Origin: Chromohalobacter israelensis
GTDB lineage: Bacteria; Pseudomonadota; Gammaproteobacteria; Pseudomonadales; Halomonadaceae
Direction: 5' to 3'
DNA: 64,000 bases
Assembly (NCBI GenBank): GCA_000761475.1
Contig: JQNW01000005.1
Span: forward strand, 1-64,000
The translations under genes were made by a program, and so were the position numbers. Under the pieces are notes generated by a model, which was not told the origin of the DNA, did not search any database, and worked only from the letters and a program-made list of their open reading frames with translations. Below are positions 9,497 through 19,299 of this stretch, in pieces; positions within the stretch are counted from its first letter, which is position 1, and every line of letters begins with the position of its first letter.

Positions 9497-10550
9497 GATA
9501 ACGCGGGCTGAGTTCATGCAGTGCCTCGATGAAGGCAGCGACATGATCGGGATCAGTGAATTGGCTGACACCATGCCCCAGGTTGAAGACATGGCCGGGG
9601 CCACTGCCATAGCTGGCCAGAATGCGCGCCACCTCATCGCGAATCGCCTGGGGCGAGGCGAAGAGCACATTGGGATCGAGATTGCCCTGCAGCGCCACGC
9701 GATCCCCGACACGGGCCCGGGCGTCGCTCAGCTCGGTGGTCCAGTCCAGGCCCACGGCATCGGCGCCGCTGTCGGCGATGGTCTCCAGCCACTGGCCACC
9801 CTGCTTGGTGAACAGGATCACCGGCACGTGGCGTCCCTCGTGCTCACGGATCAACCCTTCGACGATGCGCGCCATGTAGGCCAGCGAGAACTCGCGGTAG
9901 GCCGGCGTCGACAACACGCCGCCCCAGGTGTCGAAGATCTGCACGATCTGGGCTCCGGCACGAATCTGCGCATTGAGGTAGTCGGTGACCGACCGCGCCA
10001 GCTTGTCGAGCAGCGCGTGCATCGCCGCGGGATCGCCGTACATCAGTGTCTTGGCGTGCCGGAAGTCCTTGCTCGAGCCGCCTTCGATCATGTAGGTCGC
10101 CAGCGTCCAGGGGCTGCCCGAAAAGCCGATCAACGGCACGCTGTCCGCCAGTTCGTGGCGAATGGTGCGCACCGCGTTCATCACATAATCGAGATCCCGC
10201 TCGGCATCCGGCACCGGCAAGGCGTCCACTGCCTCGGCGCTGCGCACCGTCTTGCGAAACTTGGGGCCTTCGCCCGTTTCGAAGTACAGCCCCAGATCCA
10301 TGGCGTCGGGAATCGTGAGGATATCGGAAAACAGGATCGCCGCATCGAGCGCATAGCGGCGAAGCGGCTGCATGGTGACCTCGCACGCCAGTTCGGCGTT
10401 GCGGCACAGGTCCATGAAACTGCCGGCCTGGCCGCGCGTCTCCCGATATTCGGGCAGATAACGGCCCGCTTGGCGCATCATCCACACCGGTGTGCGGTCT
10501 ACCGGTTGGCGCGCCAGGGCACGCAGTAGGCGGTCGTTTTGCAATGGCAT
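9489..10550 (-). CDS. hemE: Uroporphyrinogen decarboxylase
   Basis: 353 residues. It removes four acetate carboxyls from uroporphyrinogen III to give coproporphyrinogen III in heme synthesis. The N-terminal signature [16 protein letters not shown] and the second motif [18 protein letters not shown] are complete, and the length is standard. The ATG at 10550 is preceded by GGAGC; an in-frame extension to 10631 shows no family similarity. It heads the minus-strand run hemE-DCC-vanZ-speE. The divergent ribA starts 197 bases away. Confidence 0.97.
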   Translation of the reverse strand: MPLQNDRLLRALARQPVDRTPVWMMRQAGRYLPEYRETRGQAGSFMDLCRNAELACEVTMQPLRRYALDAAILFSDILTIPDAMDLGLYFETGEGPKFRKTVRSAEAVDALPVPDAERDLDYVMNAVRTIRHELADSVPLIGFSGSPWTLATYMIEGGSSKDFRHAKTLMYGDPAAMHALLDKLARSVTDYLNAQIRAGAQIVQIFDTWGGVLSTPAYREFSLAYMARIVEGLIREHEGRHVPVILFTKQGGQWLETIADSGADAVGLDWTTELSDARARVGDRVALQGNLDPNVLFASPQAIRDEVARILASYGSGPGHVFNLGHGVSQFTDPDHVAAFIEALHELSPRYHG

Positions 10551-10747
10551 GGAAGCTCCAGACGTCGGTTTTGCCCACCATTGTAACGAATGCCGCGCGC
10601 GGCGACTTGATTCACGGTGACGCATCCCCATCTAGCATCGATATCTCGCCACACACGCGGGATGAGCCGCGCGCCACGGCCTGCTAGAATACTCGCCCCC
10701 GGACGCGTCCGCTTTCCGCACCGCCATGTGCTCCACCGAGGTTCATC

Positions 10748-11371
10748 GTGACGATTCGCTTCATCGCCGCCTCCCAACTGCCCACGCCATGGGCGACATT
10801 CACCATGCACGGCTTCGAAGACGATGCCACGGGCAAGGAGCACGTCGCCTTGACCCTGGGCGATGTCTCGACGTCCGAGCCCGTGCTGGGGCGCGTGCAC
10901 TCGGAATGCCTGACCGGTGACGCACTGTTCTCGATGCGCTGCGATTGCGGCTATCAGCTGCAGGAAGCGCTCAAGCGCATCGCCGACGAAGGACGCGGCG
11001 TGCTGCTCTACCTGCGCCAGGAAGGGCGTGGCATCGGCCTGCTCAACAAGATCCGCGCCTACCACCTGCAGGATCAGGGCTACGATACCGTGGAGGCCAA
11101 CGAGCATCTCGGGTTCGGCGCCGACATGCGCCGTTACGACCTGTGCGTGCCCATGCTCGATCATCTGGGCGTGCAGGCGCTCAAGCTGATGACCAACAAC
11201 CCGCGCAAGGTCGACGCCCTGACGCGCGATGGCGTGCGCGTCGCCGAACGCCTGGCGATCACCGCCGGGCGCAATCCTCACAACGAGCATTATCTCGCCA
11301 CCAAGGTCGGCAAGCTCGGCCACATGATGGCGCTGGGCGACCCCGCCGCCAGGGACGACCGCGAGCACTGA
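10748..11371 (+). CDS. ribA: GTP cyclohydrolase II
   Basis: 207 residues. It opens the imidazole ring of GTP in the first step of riboflavin synthesis. The zinc-binding cysteines are present as [17 protein letters not shown] (Cys54, Cys65, Cys67), as are the RQEGRGIGL and [12 protein letters not shown] motifs. It is a stand-alone RibA of normal length, not a RibBA fusion. It uses a GTG start with GAGG upstream. The neighbouring hemE is divergent. Confidence 0.96.
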   Translation: MTIRFIAASQLPTPWATFTMHGFEDDATGKEHVALTLGDVSTSEPVLGRVHSECLTGDALFSMRCDCGYQLQEALKRIADEGRGVLLYLRQEGRGIGLLNKIRAYHLQDQGYDTVEANEHLGFGADMRRYDLCVPMLDHLGVQALKLMTNNPRKVDALTRDGVRVAERLAITAGRNPHNEHYLATKVGKLGHMMALGDPAARDDREH

Positions 11372-11455
11372 GGTTTTCTTCCCGGCGCGGCGAACTACAC
11401 TGACGGGTATGCTGTCTCGAGGGTGTCATGCCCTCATGTAGTCCGGGAGTTTGCC

Positions 11456-12139
11456 ATGTCGCATGCCTCGCAGCCTTCCCCGCCGGAAGGCGATGTCCCT
11501 TATTCGCGCCTCGAGGAGGCACTGCACAGCATCAGCCACGGCATCGGCGCCGCGCTGAGCCTCGCCGGCATGGTGGTCCTCATCGTCGTGGCCAGCTTGG
11601 CCTCCCACGTCGATCCGTGGAAGATCGTCAGCGTGAGCCTCTATGGGGTCTGCCTGCTGCTGCTCTATACCACCTCGACGCTCTACCATGGCTTGCGTCA
11701 CGCACGCCTCAAGCGCCTCTTCCAGGTGTTGGACCACTGCGCGATCTATCTGCTGATCGCCGGGACTTATACCCCATTCCTGCTGGTCAACCTGCGCGGC
11801 CCCTTGGGGTGGACGCTCCTCGCCACGATCTGGAGCCTGGCGCTGGGCGGCATCGCGCTCAAGCTCATCTGGCCGCACCGCTTCGGCATGCTCCGCGTGG
11901 GCGTCTATCTGCTGATGGGCTGGATGATCGTGCTGGCCGCCGGCGAGCTCGATGCGCGCCTCAACACCCCCGGGCTCGCCCTGCTGGTCGCGGGCGGCAT
12001 CACCTACACCGTGGGCGTGGTGTTCTATGCCATCCGGGCGATCCCCTTTCACCATGCCATCTGGCATCTGTTCGTGATCGGCGGCAGCGTGTGCCACTAC
12101 TTCGCCGTGTATACCGCCGTGCTGCCCTTTCAGGCGTGA
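11456..12139 (+). CDS. Hemolysin III / PAQR family membrane protein
   Basis: 227 residues with seven predicted helices. Family landmarks are the first-helix EEALHSISHGIGAALSLAG, STLYHGL, the DHCAIYLLIAGTYTPF motif and the C-terminal H-x-x-W-H pattern (HHAIWHLFVIGGS) that binds metal in PAQR proteins. The name hemolysin III is historical and the cellular role in Gram-negatives is not firmly known. GGGAG precedes the ATG at 11456. A short hairpin (12157-12186) follows the stop. Confidence 0.88.
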   Translation: MSHASQPSPPEGDVPYSRLEEALHSISHGIGAALSLAGMVVLIVVASLASHVDPWKIVSVSLYGVCLLLLYTTSTLYHGLRHARLKRLFQVLDHCAIYLLIAGTYTPFLLVNLRGPLGWTLLATIWSLALGGIALKLIWPHRFGMLRVGVYLLMGWMIVLAAGELDARLNTPGLALLVAGGITYTVGVVFYAIRAIPFHHAIWHLFVIGGSVCHYFAVYTAVLPFQA

Positions 12140-12156
12140 CCGTCACCTCCCGCCAC

Positions 12157-12186
12157 CGCCGACGGCGCCCCTTTCCCCCGTCGGCG
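12157..12186 (+). terminator. Possible terminator hairpin after the hemolysin III gene
   Basis: Inverted repeat CGCCGACGG (from 12157) and CCGTCGGCG (to 12186) around a 12-base pyrimidine-rich loop. There is no clear T run after it, so intrinsic termination is uncertain. Confidence 0.4.
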
Positions 12187-12304
12187 CACCGTGGCGAGAG
12201 CGCATGATGCCGGCCCACGCATTGCCAATCTCCTCGCGGCCACTATGATCGTTACGACCGGCGGCGTGCCCGTCGGTCCGTCACGCCTGCCCACGAGGAT
12301 CGTC

Positions 12305-14164
12305 ATGTTCCGCTGGTTCGAAAACCGTCTCGCCCCCTTTCCGCCCGAAGAGCCACAACGGCCGCCGGACACGCTGATCGCCTTCTGCCTGCATTACACG
12401 CGCGGCGCCTGGCCCTACCTGCTGACGGCAACGGTGCTGATGGCGCTCATCGCCGGCATCGAAGTGTGGATGTTCGGGTTTCTCGGCAATATCGTCGATT
12501 GGCTGGCCGCCCAGGACCGCGAGACGTTTCTCGCCGACCAGGGCTGGAAGCTGACCGGCATGGCGCTGATCGTGCTGGTCCTGCTGCCCGGCATGGTGTG
12601 GCTGCATTCGCTGTTCCAGCAGCAGACCCTGATGGGCAACTTTCCCATGCGCATCCGCTGGCAGGCGCACCGTTACCTGCTGCGACAATCGATGGGCTTC
12701 TATCAAGACGAATTCGCCGGACGCATCGCCACCAAGGTGATGCAGACGGCGCTGGCCGTACGCGAGTGCGTGATCAAGCTGTTCGACGTGCTCAACTACG
12801 TCAGCGTCTATTTTCTCGGCACGCTGCTGCTGGTGGGCAACGCCGACTGGCGGCTGGCACTTCCCCTGGTCGCGTGGCTGGCCGGCTACCTCGTGCTGCT
12901 GCGGGTGTTCGTGCCGCTCATGGGGCGTGTGTCCAAATCCCAGGCCGACGCGCGATCGCGCATGACGGGTCGCATCGTCGACAGTTACAGCAACATCCAG
13001 ACGGTCAAGCTGTTCTCTCATGCCCAGCGGGAAGCCGCCTTCGCCAAGGAAGTCATGCATGGCTTCCTGCTCACCGTGCATCGTCAGATGCGGCTGGTCA
13101 CCGGCCTCTACGGCCTGCTCTACCTGCTCAACGCACTGCTGCTGTTCAGCATCGGCTGGCTGTCGATCCATCTATGGCTGATCGAGGCGGTCAGCGTGGG
13201 GGCGGTCGCCGTGGCCCTGGGGCTGGTGATGCGGCTGTGGGGCATGTCGCAGTGGATCATGTGGGAAGTCTCCGCGCTGTTCGAGAACATCGGCACCGTG
13301 CAGGATGGCATGGCGACGCTCTCCCTGCCTCGCCAGATCGAGGACTCACCCGAGGCGAAACCGCTCGCCATCGATCGCGGCGAGATCGTGTTCAACCATA
13401 TTCGCTTTCACTACGGCAAGGGCAGCGGCGTCATCGACGACCTTTCGCTCCATATTCGCCCCGGCGAGAAGATCGGGCTGATCGGCCCTTCCGGCGCCGG
13501 CAAGTCGACCCTGGTCAACCTGCTGCTGCGCTTTTTCGAGTTGGAAGGAGGCGCGATTCGCATCGACGGGCAGGACATCGCCGACGTGACGCAGGAAAGC
13601 CTGCGCGCGAAAATCGGCATGGTGACGCAGGACACCTCATTGCTGCATCGCTCGGTGCGCGACAACCTCCTCTACGGCCGACCCGACGCCACCGACGACA
13701 TGGCGTGGCAGGCGGCGAAACAGGCCCATGTGGCGGAATTCATCGAGTCGCTGCGCGACATCCACGGACGGCGGGGCTTCGAGGCCCATGTCGGCGAACG
13801 CGGCGTCAAGCTCTCCGGCGGCCAGCGCCAACGCCTGGCCATCGCCCGCGTCATGCTCAAGGACGCGCCGATTTTGATTCTCGACGAGGCCACCTCGGCG
13901 CTGGATTCCGACGTCGAGGCCGCGATTCAGGAGAACCTCGATCAGCTGATGCGGGGCAAGACGGTCATCGCCATCGCCCACCGCCTCTCCACCATCGCGG
14001 CCATGGACCGGCTGGTGGTCATGGAGCAAGGACGCATCGTCGAGCAGGGCAGCCATGCAGAACTGATCCGCCAGAACGGCCTCTATGCACGGCTATGGCG
14101 ACGCCAGTCGGGCGGTTTCCTGGAGGCCGCCACCACGCCCTCCTCGGCGCACGAAGCAAACTGA
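12305..14164 (+). CDS. ABC exporter, fused membrane and ATPase domains
   Basis: A 619-residue half-transporter. The N-terminal half has six predicted helices of the type-I exporter (MsbA/multidrug) fold. The C-terminal half is a complete ATPase with Walker A GPSGAGKST, signature KLSGGQRQR, Walker B PILILDEATS and switch His in IAHRLSTI. It would act as a homodimer in the inner membrane exporting a lipid, drug or peptide; nothing here identifies the substrate. The start at 12305 is supported by ACGAGGA upstream and by the usual short cytoplasmic leader. Confidence 0.92.
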   Translation: MFRWFENRLAPFPPEEPQRPPDTLIAFCLHYTRGAWPYLLTATVLMALIAGIEVWMFGFLGNIVDWLAAQDRETFLADQGWKLTGMALIVLVLLPGMVWLHSLFQQQTLMGNFPMRIRWQAHRYLLRQSMGFYQDEFAGRIATKVMQTALAVRECVIKLFDVLNYVSVYFLGTLLLVGNADWRLALPLVAWLAGYLVLLRVFVPLMGRVSKSQADARSRMTGRIVDSYSNIQTVKLFSHAQREAAFAKEVMHGFLLTVHRQMRLVTGLYGLLYLLNALLLFSIGWLSIHLWLIEAVSVGAVAVALGLVMRLWGMSQWIMWEVSALFENIGTVQDGMATLSLPRQIEDSPEAKPLAIDRGEIVFNHIRFHYGKGSGVIDDLSLHIRPGEKIGLIGPSGAGKSTLVNLLLRFFELEGGAIRIDGQDIADVTQESLRAKIGMVTQDTSLLHRSVRDNLLYGRPDATDDMAWQAAKQAHVAEFIESLRDIHGRRGFEAHVGERGVKLSGGQRQRLAIARVMLKDAPILILDEATSALDSDVEAAIQENLDQLMRGKTVIAIAHRLSTIAAMDRLVVMEQGRIVEQGSHAELIRQNGLYARLWRRQSGGFLEAATTPSSAHEAN

Positions 14165-14196
14165 GCGCGCCTGGGCGGCAAGGGCTGTCGGCGACG

Positions 14197-14697
14197 TCAC
14201 GACGTCGGCAGCCCCGCCACGCCCTGCAAGGCCGAATCGCTGTCGCCGGCCTCGGGAATCACGCTGAAGGTACCGTCGGTCTCCAGCACCACCGCATACA
14301 CACGCTCCACGTCGGCGATGCCGTTCTCGCGGATCGCCGCGCGCACCTCCGCGTCGACGACACGCTCCTGGGCCATCGTCTCGGCACGGAACCGCCCCTG
14401 GAAGAGCAGTAACGTCGGCTGCGACTTGACCAGATTCTTGACCCGCCGAGAGCGCACCGACGTGAAGGTGATGGCGAATTGCAGCGCGACGATCAGCACG
14501 AACGCCGTGATGCTCTGCGCCAGCGAGACCTGCGTCGAGACCAGCGCCGTCGACAGCGTCGACCCCAGCGCGATGGTGACCACGAAATCGAAGGCGTTCC
14601 ACTTCGACAGCGTGCGCTTGCCGGAGAGGCGGATGATGACGATCAGAACCAGATAGCTGATGACGCCGATGACCAGCGTGTGCACGACCGGATGCAT
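14197..14697 (-). CDS. DUF421 (YetF-like) membrane protein
   Basis: 166 residues. Two or three N-terminal helices carry the hallmark stretch RLSGKRTLSKWNAFDFVVTIALGS, followed by a small cytoplasmic domain (PTLLLFQGRFRAETM, VYAVVLETDGTFSVI). This arrangement defines the DUF421/YetF family, whose function is poorly understood. GGAG precedes the ATG at 14697. It converges on the ABC exporter. Confidence 0.87.
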   Translation of the reverse strand: MHPVVHTLVIGVISYLVLIVIIRLSGKRTLSKWNAFDFVVTIALGSTLSTALVSTQVSLAQSITAFVLIVALQFAITFTSVRSRRVKNLVKSQPTLLLFQGRFRAETMAQERVVDAEVRAAIRENGIADVERVYAVVLETDGTFSVIPEAGDSDSALQGVAGLPTS

Positions 14698-14934
14698 GGG
14701 AGACTCCAGACCAAGGATGAAGGATGCGCCCGTCAGCGTAGGCCCCTGATGCACGCCCGGCCACTCATATCGCCTTGCGCGCCGCATTCGGCGACGACGT
14801 GCCGGACCTCCCCCATGCCGGCCACGCGCACCTCAGTGCGAACCGTTTTTTGATCGATTTTGCACATTCTCTTGTTAAGACAACGACATGGAACACGATG
14901 GCTGTTTTTCGAGTCACGAATTCATGGGAGAGAG

Positions 14935-14964
14935 TTGACATCACCTGGGGCGTGTTACTTTAAT
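14935..14964 (+). promoter_or_regulatory. Sigma-70 promoter candidate for nupC-tsx
   Basis: TTGACA (14935-14940) is a perfect -35 box. Eighteen bases later TTTAAT (14959-14964) matches the -10 consensus at five of six positions. It lies about 100 bases upstream of nupC in a locally AT-rich stretch (14788-15064) that holds no gene. The long leader could hold further regulatory sites, but I recognise none. Confidence 0.65.
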
Positions 14965-15064
14965 AGCATCAAACTGTGACTCTAATAACAAGACGACAAG
15001 CCAACACTGGCGTATGCCGTTCCCTGTATAACAACCCACAATCGAACGTCATCAGGATGCTGAC

Positions 15065-16327
15065 ATGACCACTATCATGAGCCTGGTAGGGATGGCGACG
15101 CTGATCCTTATCGCGGTGCTGTTTTCCTCCGATCGCAAGTCGATCCGGTTGCGTACGGTTGGCGGTGCCTTCGCCATCCAGGCCGCCATCGGCGCCTTCG
15201 TGCTTTACATTCCCTTCGGACAAGCCGTCCTGGCAACCCTCTCGGAGGGAGTCAGTCAGGTCATCGTCTATGCCGACGATGGCATCAACTTCTTGTTCGG
15301 CGACCTGGCCAACCCCGAGAGCGTCGGATTCGTCTTCGCCTTCAAGGTATTGCCGGTCATCATCTTCTTCTCGTCGCTGATCGCCGTGCTCTACCACCTG
15401 AAGATCATGCAGTGGATCATCCGCCTGCTGGGGGGCGCGCTTCAGCGCGTGCTGGGCACCTCTCGCACCGAATCGATGTCGGCCACGGCGAATATCTTCG
15501 TCGGTCAGACCGAGGCCCCCCTGGTCGTGCGCCCCTTCATTGCCTCCATGACACGCTCCGAGCTGTTCGCGGTCATGTGCGGGGGCCTGGCGTCGGTGGC
15601 GGGCTCGGTACTGGCAGGATACGCGAGCCTGGGCATTCCCATGGAGTACCTGATCGCGGCTTCCTTCATGGCGGCGCCGGGCGGTTTGCTGTTCGCCAAG
15701 CTGCTGATGCCGGAGACCGAAAAGCCCGATGACAGCATCTCGCGAGCCGAAGAGAAGATCGAGGAAGACGAAAAGCCCGCCAACGTGCTCGACGCCGCGG
15801 CCACCGGAGCCACATCCGGCATGATGCTGGCAGCCAACGTGGGGGCCATGCTGCTGGCGTTCATCGGTCTGATCGCATTGCTCAACGGCATTCTCGGCGG
15901 CGTGGGCGGCTGGTTCGGCATGGAGTCGCTGAGTCTGGAAATGATTCTCGGCTGGCTCTTCGCGCCGCTGGCCTTCCTGCTGGGCATTCCCTGGAGCGAA
16001 GCCACGCTCGCCGGCTCGTTCATCGGTCAGAAAATCGTCGTCAACGAGTTCGTCGCCTTCATCAACCTGGCGCCGTACATCTCCGGCGATATCGTCGTGG
16101 CCGCCACCGGCGAGGCCATGTCCAAGCACACCGCCGCCGTGCTGTCCTTCGCGCTTTGCGGCTTCGCCAACCTGTCCTCGATCGCCATTCTCCTCGGCGG
16201 GCTCGGTCTCATGGCGCCCAACCGCCGCCAGGAAATCGCCCGCTATGGCCTCAAGGCCGTGCTCGCCGGGACGCTTTCCAACCTGATGTCGGCCACCATC
16301 GCCGGGCTCTTCATCAGCTTGGCATGA
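15065..16327 (+). CDS. nupC: Concentrative nucleoside transporter (NupC family)
   Basis: 420 residues with about ten helices. It imports nucleosides across the inner membrane with a cation. The family signature lies in [35 protein letters not shown] and the C-terminal [19 protein letters not shown]. It has the length of bacterial CNT proteins. tsx follows 97 bases later on the same strand, so this pair would move nucleosides from outside to cytoplasm. Confidence 0.95.
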   Translation: MTTIMSLVGMATLILIAVLFSSDRKSIRLRTVGGAFAIQAAIGAFVLYIPFGQAVLATLSEGVSQVIVYADDGINFLFGDLANPESVGFVFAFKVLPVIIFFSSLIAVLYHLKIMQWIIRLLGGALQRVLGTSRTESMSATANIFVGQTEAPLVVRPFIASMTRSELFAVMCGGLASVAGSVLAGYASLGIPMEYLIAASFMAAPGGLLFAKLLMPETEKPDDSISRAEEKIEEDEKPANVLDAAATGATSGMMLAANVGAMLLAFIGLIALLNGILGGVGGWFGMESLSLEMILGWLFAPLAFLLGIPWSEATLAGSFIGQKIVVNEFVAFINLAPYISGDIVVAATGEAMSKHTAAVLSFALCGFANLSSIAILLGGLGLMAPNRRQEIARYGLKAVLAGTLSNLMSATIAGLFISLA

Positions 16328-16424
16328 GGCTGTCGACGCCTCCCCACGGCGTCGACGGGAATCCCGCGCCGGATCGACCACCGGGCCCGGCGCGTCTTTC
16401 GACCGCAACGCAACAATCGTAAAG

Positions 16425-17294
16425 ATGGAAACCACGACCATGACAAAGACGACAACAAGCAAGTGGCTCGGCGCCACGTTCCTGGCCACCATGGTCTGCA
16501 GTAGTCCCGCCCTGGCCGCGGATTACTCGGACGGCATTCACGAAGACGACAACCTGTGGTTGACCTTCAACCTGATGCACAGCGAGGACAATCGCCTGCC
16601 GTTCCGCAATGCCCAGGATACCTATGTGGAAATGGAATTCGGCGGGCGTTCGGGCATCGTCGATCTCTACGGCTATGTCGACATGTTCGATGCCCTCGAC
16701 GACGGCAGCGACGATCAGAATGGCGGCGACAATATGTTCATCAAGCTCGCGCCGCGCTTCTCGCTGGACGCCATGAGCGGTCGCGACCTCTCGGTGGGGC
16801 CGGTCAAGGAGTGGTACATCGCCACCGTGACCAACATCGGTGACAACGGCCCGAGCGGCGGCCTGTGGGAGCACTACGTGGGCCTGGGGTCGGATGTGGC
16901 AGTGCCCTGGTTCGGCGAAATCGGCCTCAACCTCACCGCGCGCTACGTGCGCGAGAACTACGGTGGCCCGGACGAGAATTCCTGGGACGGCTTCATGGTC
17001 TCCACCGACTGGTTCAAGCCGTTCTATACCTTCGGCAACGGCGACTTCCTCGCCTACCAGGGGTATCTGGATTACAAGTTCGGCGCGGACACCGTGGCCG
17101 ATCAGGCGGGACGCAGCAGCAACAGCCTGGAATGGTTCAACGGGCTGTACTACCACGCGGATCGCTTTGCCATCGGTTATGGCTTGAAGCTGTACAACAA
17201 CATGGCCTTCTATCGCGACGACACCGACGCCTCAGGCGTCCGTCAGGACACCTCAGGGCCCGGCCATTACTTCAGCATCAACTACAAGTTCTGA
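16425..17294 (+). CDS. tsx: Nucleoside-specific outer-membrane channel Tsx
   Basis: 289 residues. The signal peptide ends in SSPALAAD. The mature part begins YSDGIHEDDNLWLTFNLMHSE and shows alternating beta-barrel strands, ending in an aromatic residue (SINYKF) as expected for insertion by the BAM complex. This matches the Tsx-like nucleoside channel family. A second ATG five codons downstream (16440) gives an equally good signal peptide and may be the real start. It is downstream of nupC and probably co-expressed, supplying nucleosides to that permease. Confidence 0.9.
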   Translation: METTTMTKTTTSKWLGATFLATMVCSSPALAADYSDGIHEDDNLWLTFNLMHSEDNRLPFRNAQDTYVEMEFGGRSGIVDLYGYVDMFDALDDGSDDQNGGDNMFIKLAPRFSLDAMSGRDLSVGPVKEWYIATVTNIGDNGPSGGLWEHYVGLGSDVAVPWFGEIGLNLTARYVRENYGGPDENSWDGFMVSTDWFKPFYTFGNGDFLAYQGYLDYKFGADTVADQAGRSSNSLEWFNGLYYHADRFAIGYGLKLYNNMAFYRDDTDASGVRQDTSGPGHYFSINYKF

Positions 17295-17391
17295 CCCATT
17301 CGCGTGTCCGCCGTGCCGGCGGGCACGCACCGTCCCGATGCCATCCAGCGAGGCACGCATACAACGCGCAAGGCATGGTGAAACGTCCCGG

Positions 17392-17709
17392 TTACCAGCC
17401 GGCGGGCGCACCGAGGTCACGGTTGTTGTCGGACAGGATCTCCAGCCAGCTGCGATCGTCGTCGGCGCGATCGACGTCATGGGCATCCGCATTGACGGCA
17501 CGCTGGCTGTCCGCCATGGCGACACTCATGCCGGCATCGCGATAACCTGCCGCATCGGCGTGGCGCACGCTCGACCCGGTCGTCGTTTGAGACGCCACTT
17601 GCAGCGGTTCGTGATTCACGGCAGCGGCTTGTTGGGAAGCCGTGCTGGCCTGGGCGGCCAGTGGCAGGGCGGCGGCCAGAAGTGCAATAGCAGTGATGGA
17701 ACGTGCCAT
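17392..17709 (-). CDS. Small secreted protein of unknown function
   Basis: 105 residues with a clear Sec signal peptide (MARSITAIALLAAALPLAAQA). The mature part is short, hydrophilic and low in recognisable structure, with many Ala, Asp and Ser. AAGGAGA precedes the ATG at 17709. It converges on tsx. I do not recognise the family and cannot suggest a function. Confidence 0.65.
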   Translation of the reverse strand: MARSITAIALLAAALPLAAQASTASQQAAAVNHEPLQVASQTTTGSSVRHADAAGYRDAGMSVAMADSQRAVNADAHDVDRADDDRSWLEILSDNNRDLGAPAGW

Positions 17710-17833
17710 GGGAATGTCTCCTTGTCGTGAGTGAACACGACACATTCTATTAGCCCGCTAAACATTATCCTACTATAGTCTTACTATCGCACTTATAGTC
17801 TTGGTCTATGGGGTAGATAGAAAACACCGTGAC

Positions 17834-18154
17834 TCAAGCCAGCAGCTTGAGCCCCACTACACCCAGGACAATCAGTGCGGTAAAGGCGATTCGCAGGGGA
17901 TGGCGTGACTCTCCCCAGTATAGCATTCCCAGCAAGGTGCCACAGACAGTCCCGATGCCGGTGAACACGGCATAGGCGATGCCCAGGTCGATGCCGCGCA
18001 TGGCCAGGGCCAGGAAGCCGAGCGCCGTGCCGAACCCTAGTGTCATGAGCAAGCCGCCGGCGAGCGCCCGGCCTCGACTCACCCGCGCGAAACCGACGAC
18101 CCCGAGTACTTCGAAAATTCCCGCGCCCAACAGGGCCAACCAGTGCCAGGTCAT
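17834..18154 (-). CDS. SMR family exporter, subunit 2
   Basis: 106 residues and four helices, of the small multidrug resistance fold (MTWHWLALLGAGIFEVLGVVGFA, with the membrane glutamate Glu15 that couples proton exchange). The start overlaps the end of the preceding SMR gene by four bases (ATGA), the classic arrangement of paired heterodimeric SMR exporters such as YkkCD. Substrates of paired SMRs include guanidinium compounds and quaternary amines; which applies here is unknown. Confidence 0.9.
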   Translation of the reverse strand: MTWHWLALLGAGIFEVLGVVGFARVSRGRALAGGLLMTLGFGTALGFLALAMRGIDLGIAYAVFTGIGTVCGTLLGMLYWGESRHPLRIAFTALIVLGVVGLKLLA

Positions 18155-18525
18155 GACGATACTCCTTCCCGTGAGGCGTCGGTACGCGAGACCGATGCCG
18201 GCGCGGCGGGCTTGCCGCTGAATTGGTGCAGGCCGATGACTCCCACCAGAATCACCCCGATGCAAGCCAGCGAGGGCCAGGAAAAGCGTGTTCCGAACAG
18301 CCAGGCATCGGCCACCACCGTGCCTGCCGCCCCCAGGCCCACGAAGACCGTATAGACGGTACTGGCCGGCAGAAAACGCACGGCACGTACCGCCAGCAAC
18401 AAGCTCATGGCGGCCACGATCACGGTCGCCAGCCACTCGAGAGGACTGCTGGCGAGTTTCAAGCCCGTCGCCCAGCCGACTTCGGCCAGCGCCGCCAGCG
18501 GCAGAATCAACCAACGCATCGTCAT
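18151..18525 (-). CDS. SMR family exporter, subunit 1
   Basis: 124 residues and four helices (LPLAALAEVGWATGLKLA, with the conserved membrane Glu, and LPASTVYTVFVGLGAAGTV). The hydrophilic C-terminal tail of about 15 residues is longer than in single-gene SMRs. GAGGAGAAAAGG upstream fixes the ATG at 18525. It is the promoter-proximal gene of the pair and is divergent from the TetR regulator at 18623, with a palindrome in between. Confidence 0.9.
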   Translation of the reverse strand: MTMRWLILPLAALAEVGWATGLKLASSPLEWLATVIVAAMSLLLAVRAVRFLPASTVYTVFVGLGAAGTVVADAWLFGTRFSWPSLACIGVILVGVIGLHQFSGKPAAPASVSRTDASREGVSS

Positions 18526-18592
18526 CCTTTTCTCCTCGATCGCCGACGCCTCGCGTCTTCCGGGGGCAACGCCGGTTGGCGTCACGCAACTA

Positions 18593-18608
18593 ACTAACGG
18601 TCGTTAGT
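18593..18608. promoter_or_regulatory. TetR-type operator between SMR pair and its regulator
   Basis: The 16-mer ACTAACGGTCGTTAGT is a perfect inverted repeat (7-bp arms ACTAACG/CGTTAGT, 2-base centre). It sits 14 bases before the tetR ATG and 67 bases before the SMR start, in the divergent promoter. TetR-family repressors typically bind such sites and control both directions. Confidence 0.8.
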
Positions 18609-18622
18609 ATAGAGTTTGCGCC

Positions 18623-19267
18623 ATGACTTGGCAATCGCGTGCCCGAGCCGCGATCATGAGGACCTTCACGCAGGCTCAGGAATTTTTCGTGCATACCCGT
18701 GACAAGCTCAAACAAACCGGCCTCGCCCTGTTCGCCCGGCACGGCTACGAAGGCACCAGCCTGGCGCACATCGCTGCCGAAACGGGCATCAAGAAGCCGT
18801 CCATCTACAATCACTTCCCCAACAAGGCGGCGCTCTTCCTGGCGATTTTCGAGGATGTCGAAAGCGGCATCGTCACGCTCATCGACGACAGCCTGACCCA
18901 CTCCCGCGGCTTGCCCACGCGCGCGCGCTTCGAGCGCCTCATCCATGCTTGCGCCACGTTCATCCGACGCGAGCACCAGGGCGTGTTCTACAAGCGCTAC
19001 CTGCTGTTTCCTCCCACCGACGTGGCCGCCGACGTCGCGGCGATCTCCCACGACAACGAGAACCGCATCAATGCGCACCTGCACGCGCTCTTCACGGAAG
19101 GCCGCCAATCCGGCGAACTGCGGGCACTGCCCGAGACACAGTTCATCGCCGCCTTCTACTGCTTGATGGACGGTCTCTTCGCCGAGAACTTCTACTACGA
19201 CGCCGATACCTTCGAGCAGCGTCTGGAGGGGGCCTGGGCGGTTTTCTGGGCAGGTCTGGAGGCCTGA
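18623..19267 (+). CDS. TetR/AcrR family transcriptional regulator of the SMR pair
   Basis: 214 residues from the first ATG. The N-terminal helix-turn-helix is clear (GLALFARHGYEGTSLAHIAA, then KKPSIYNHFPNKAALF), and the rest is a ligand-binding helical domain. A GTG at 18689 (AGGA upstream, protein beginning HTRDKLKQTG) would give the usual 10-residue lead before the first helix and may be the true start. Its position, divergent from two SMR genes with an operator palindrome between, argues that it is their local repressor. The inducer is unknown. Confidence 0.88.
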   Translation: MTWQSRARAAIMRTFTQAQEFFVHTRDKLKQTGLALFARHGYEGTSLAHIAAETGIKKPSIYNHFPNKAALFLAIFEDVESGIVTLIDDSLTHSRGLPTRARFERLIHACATFIRREHQGVFYKRYLLFPPTDVAADVAAISHDNENRINAHLHALFTEGRQSGELRALPETQFIAAFYCLMDGLFAENFYYDADTFEQRLEGAWAVFWAGLEA

Positions 19268-19299
19268 TCAAGCCGGATGGATCGAGGGGCAGGGGCAGT

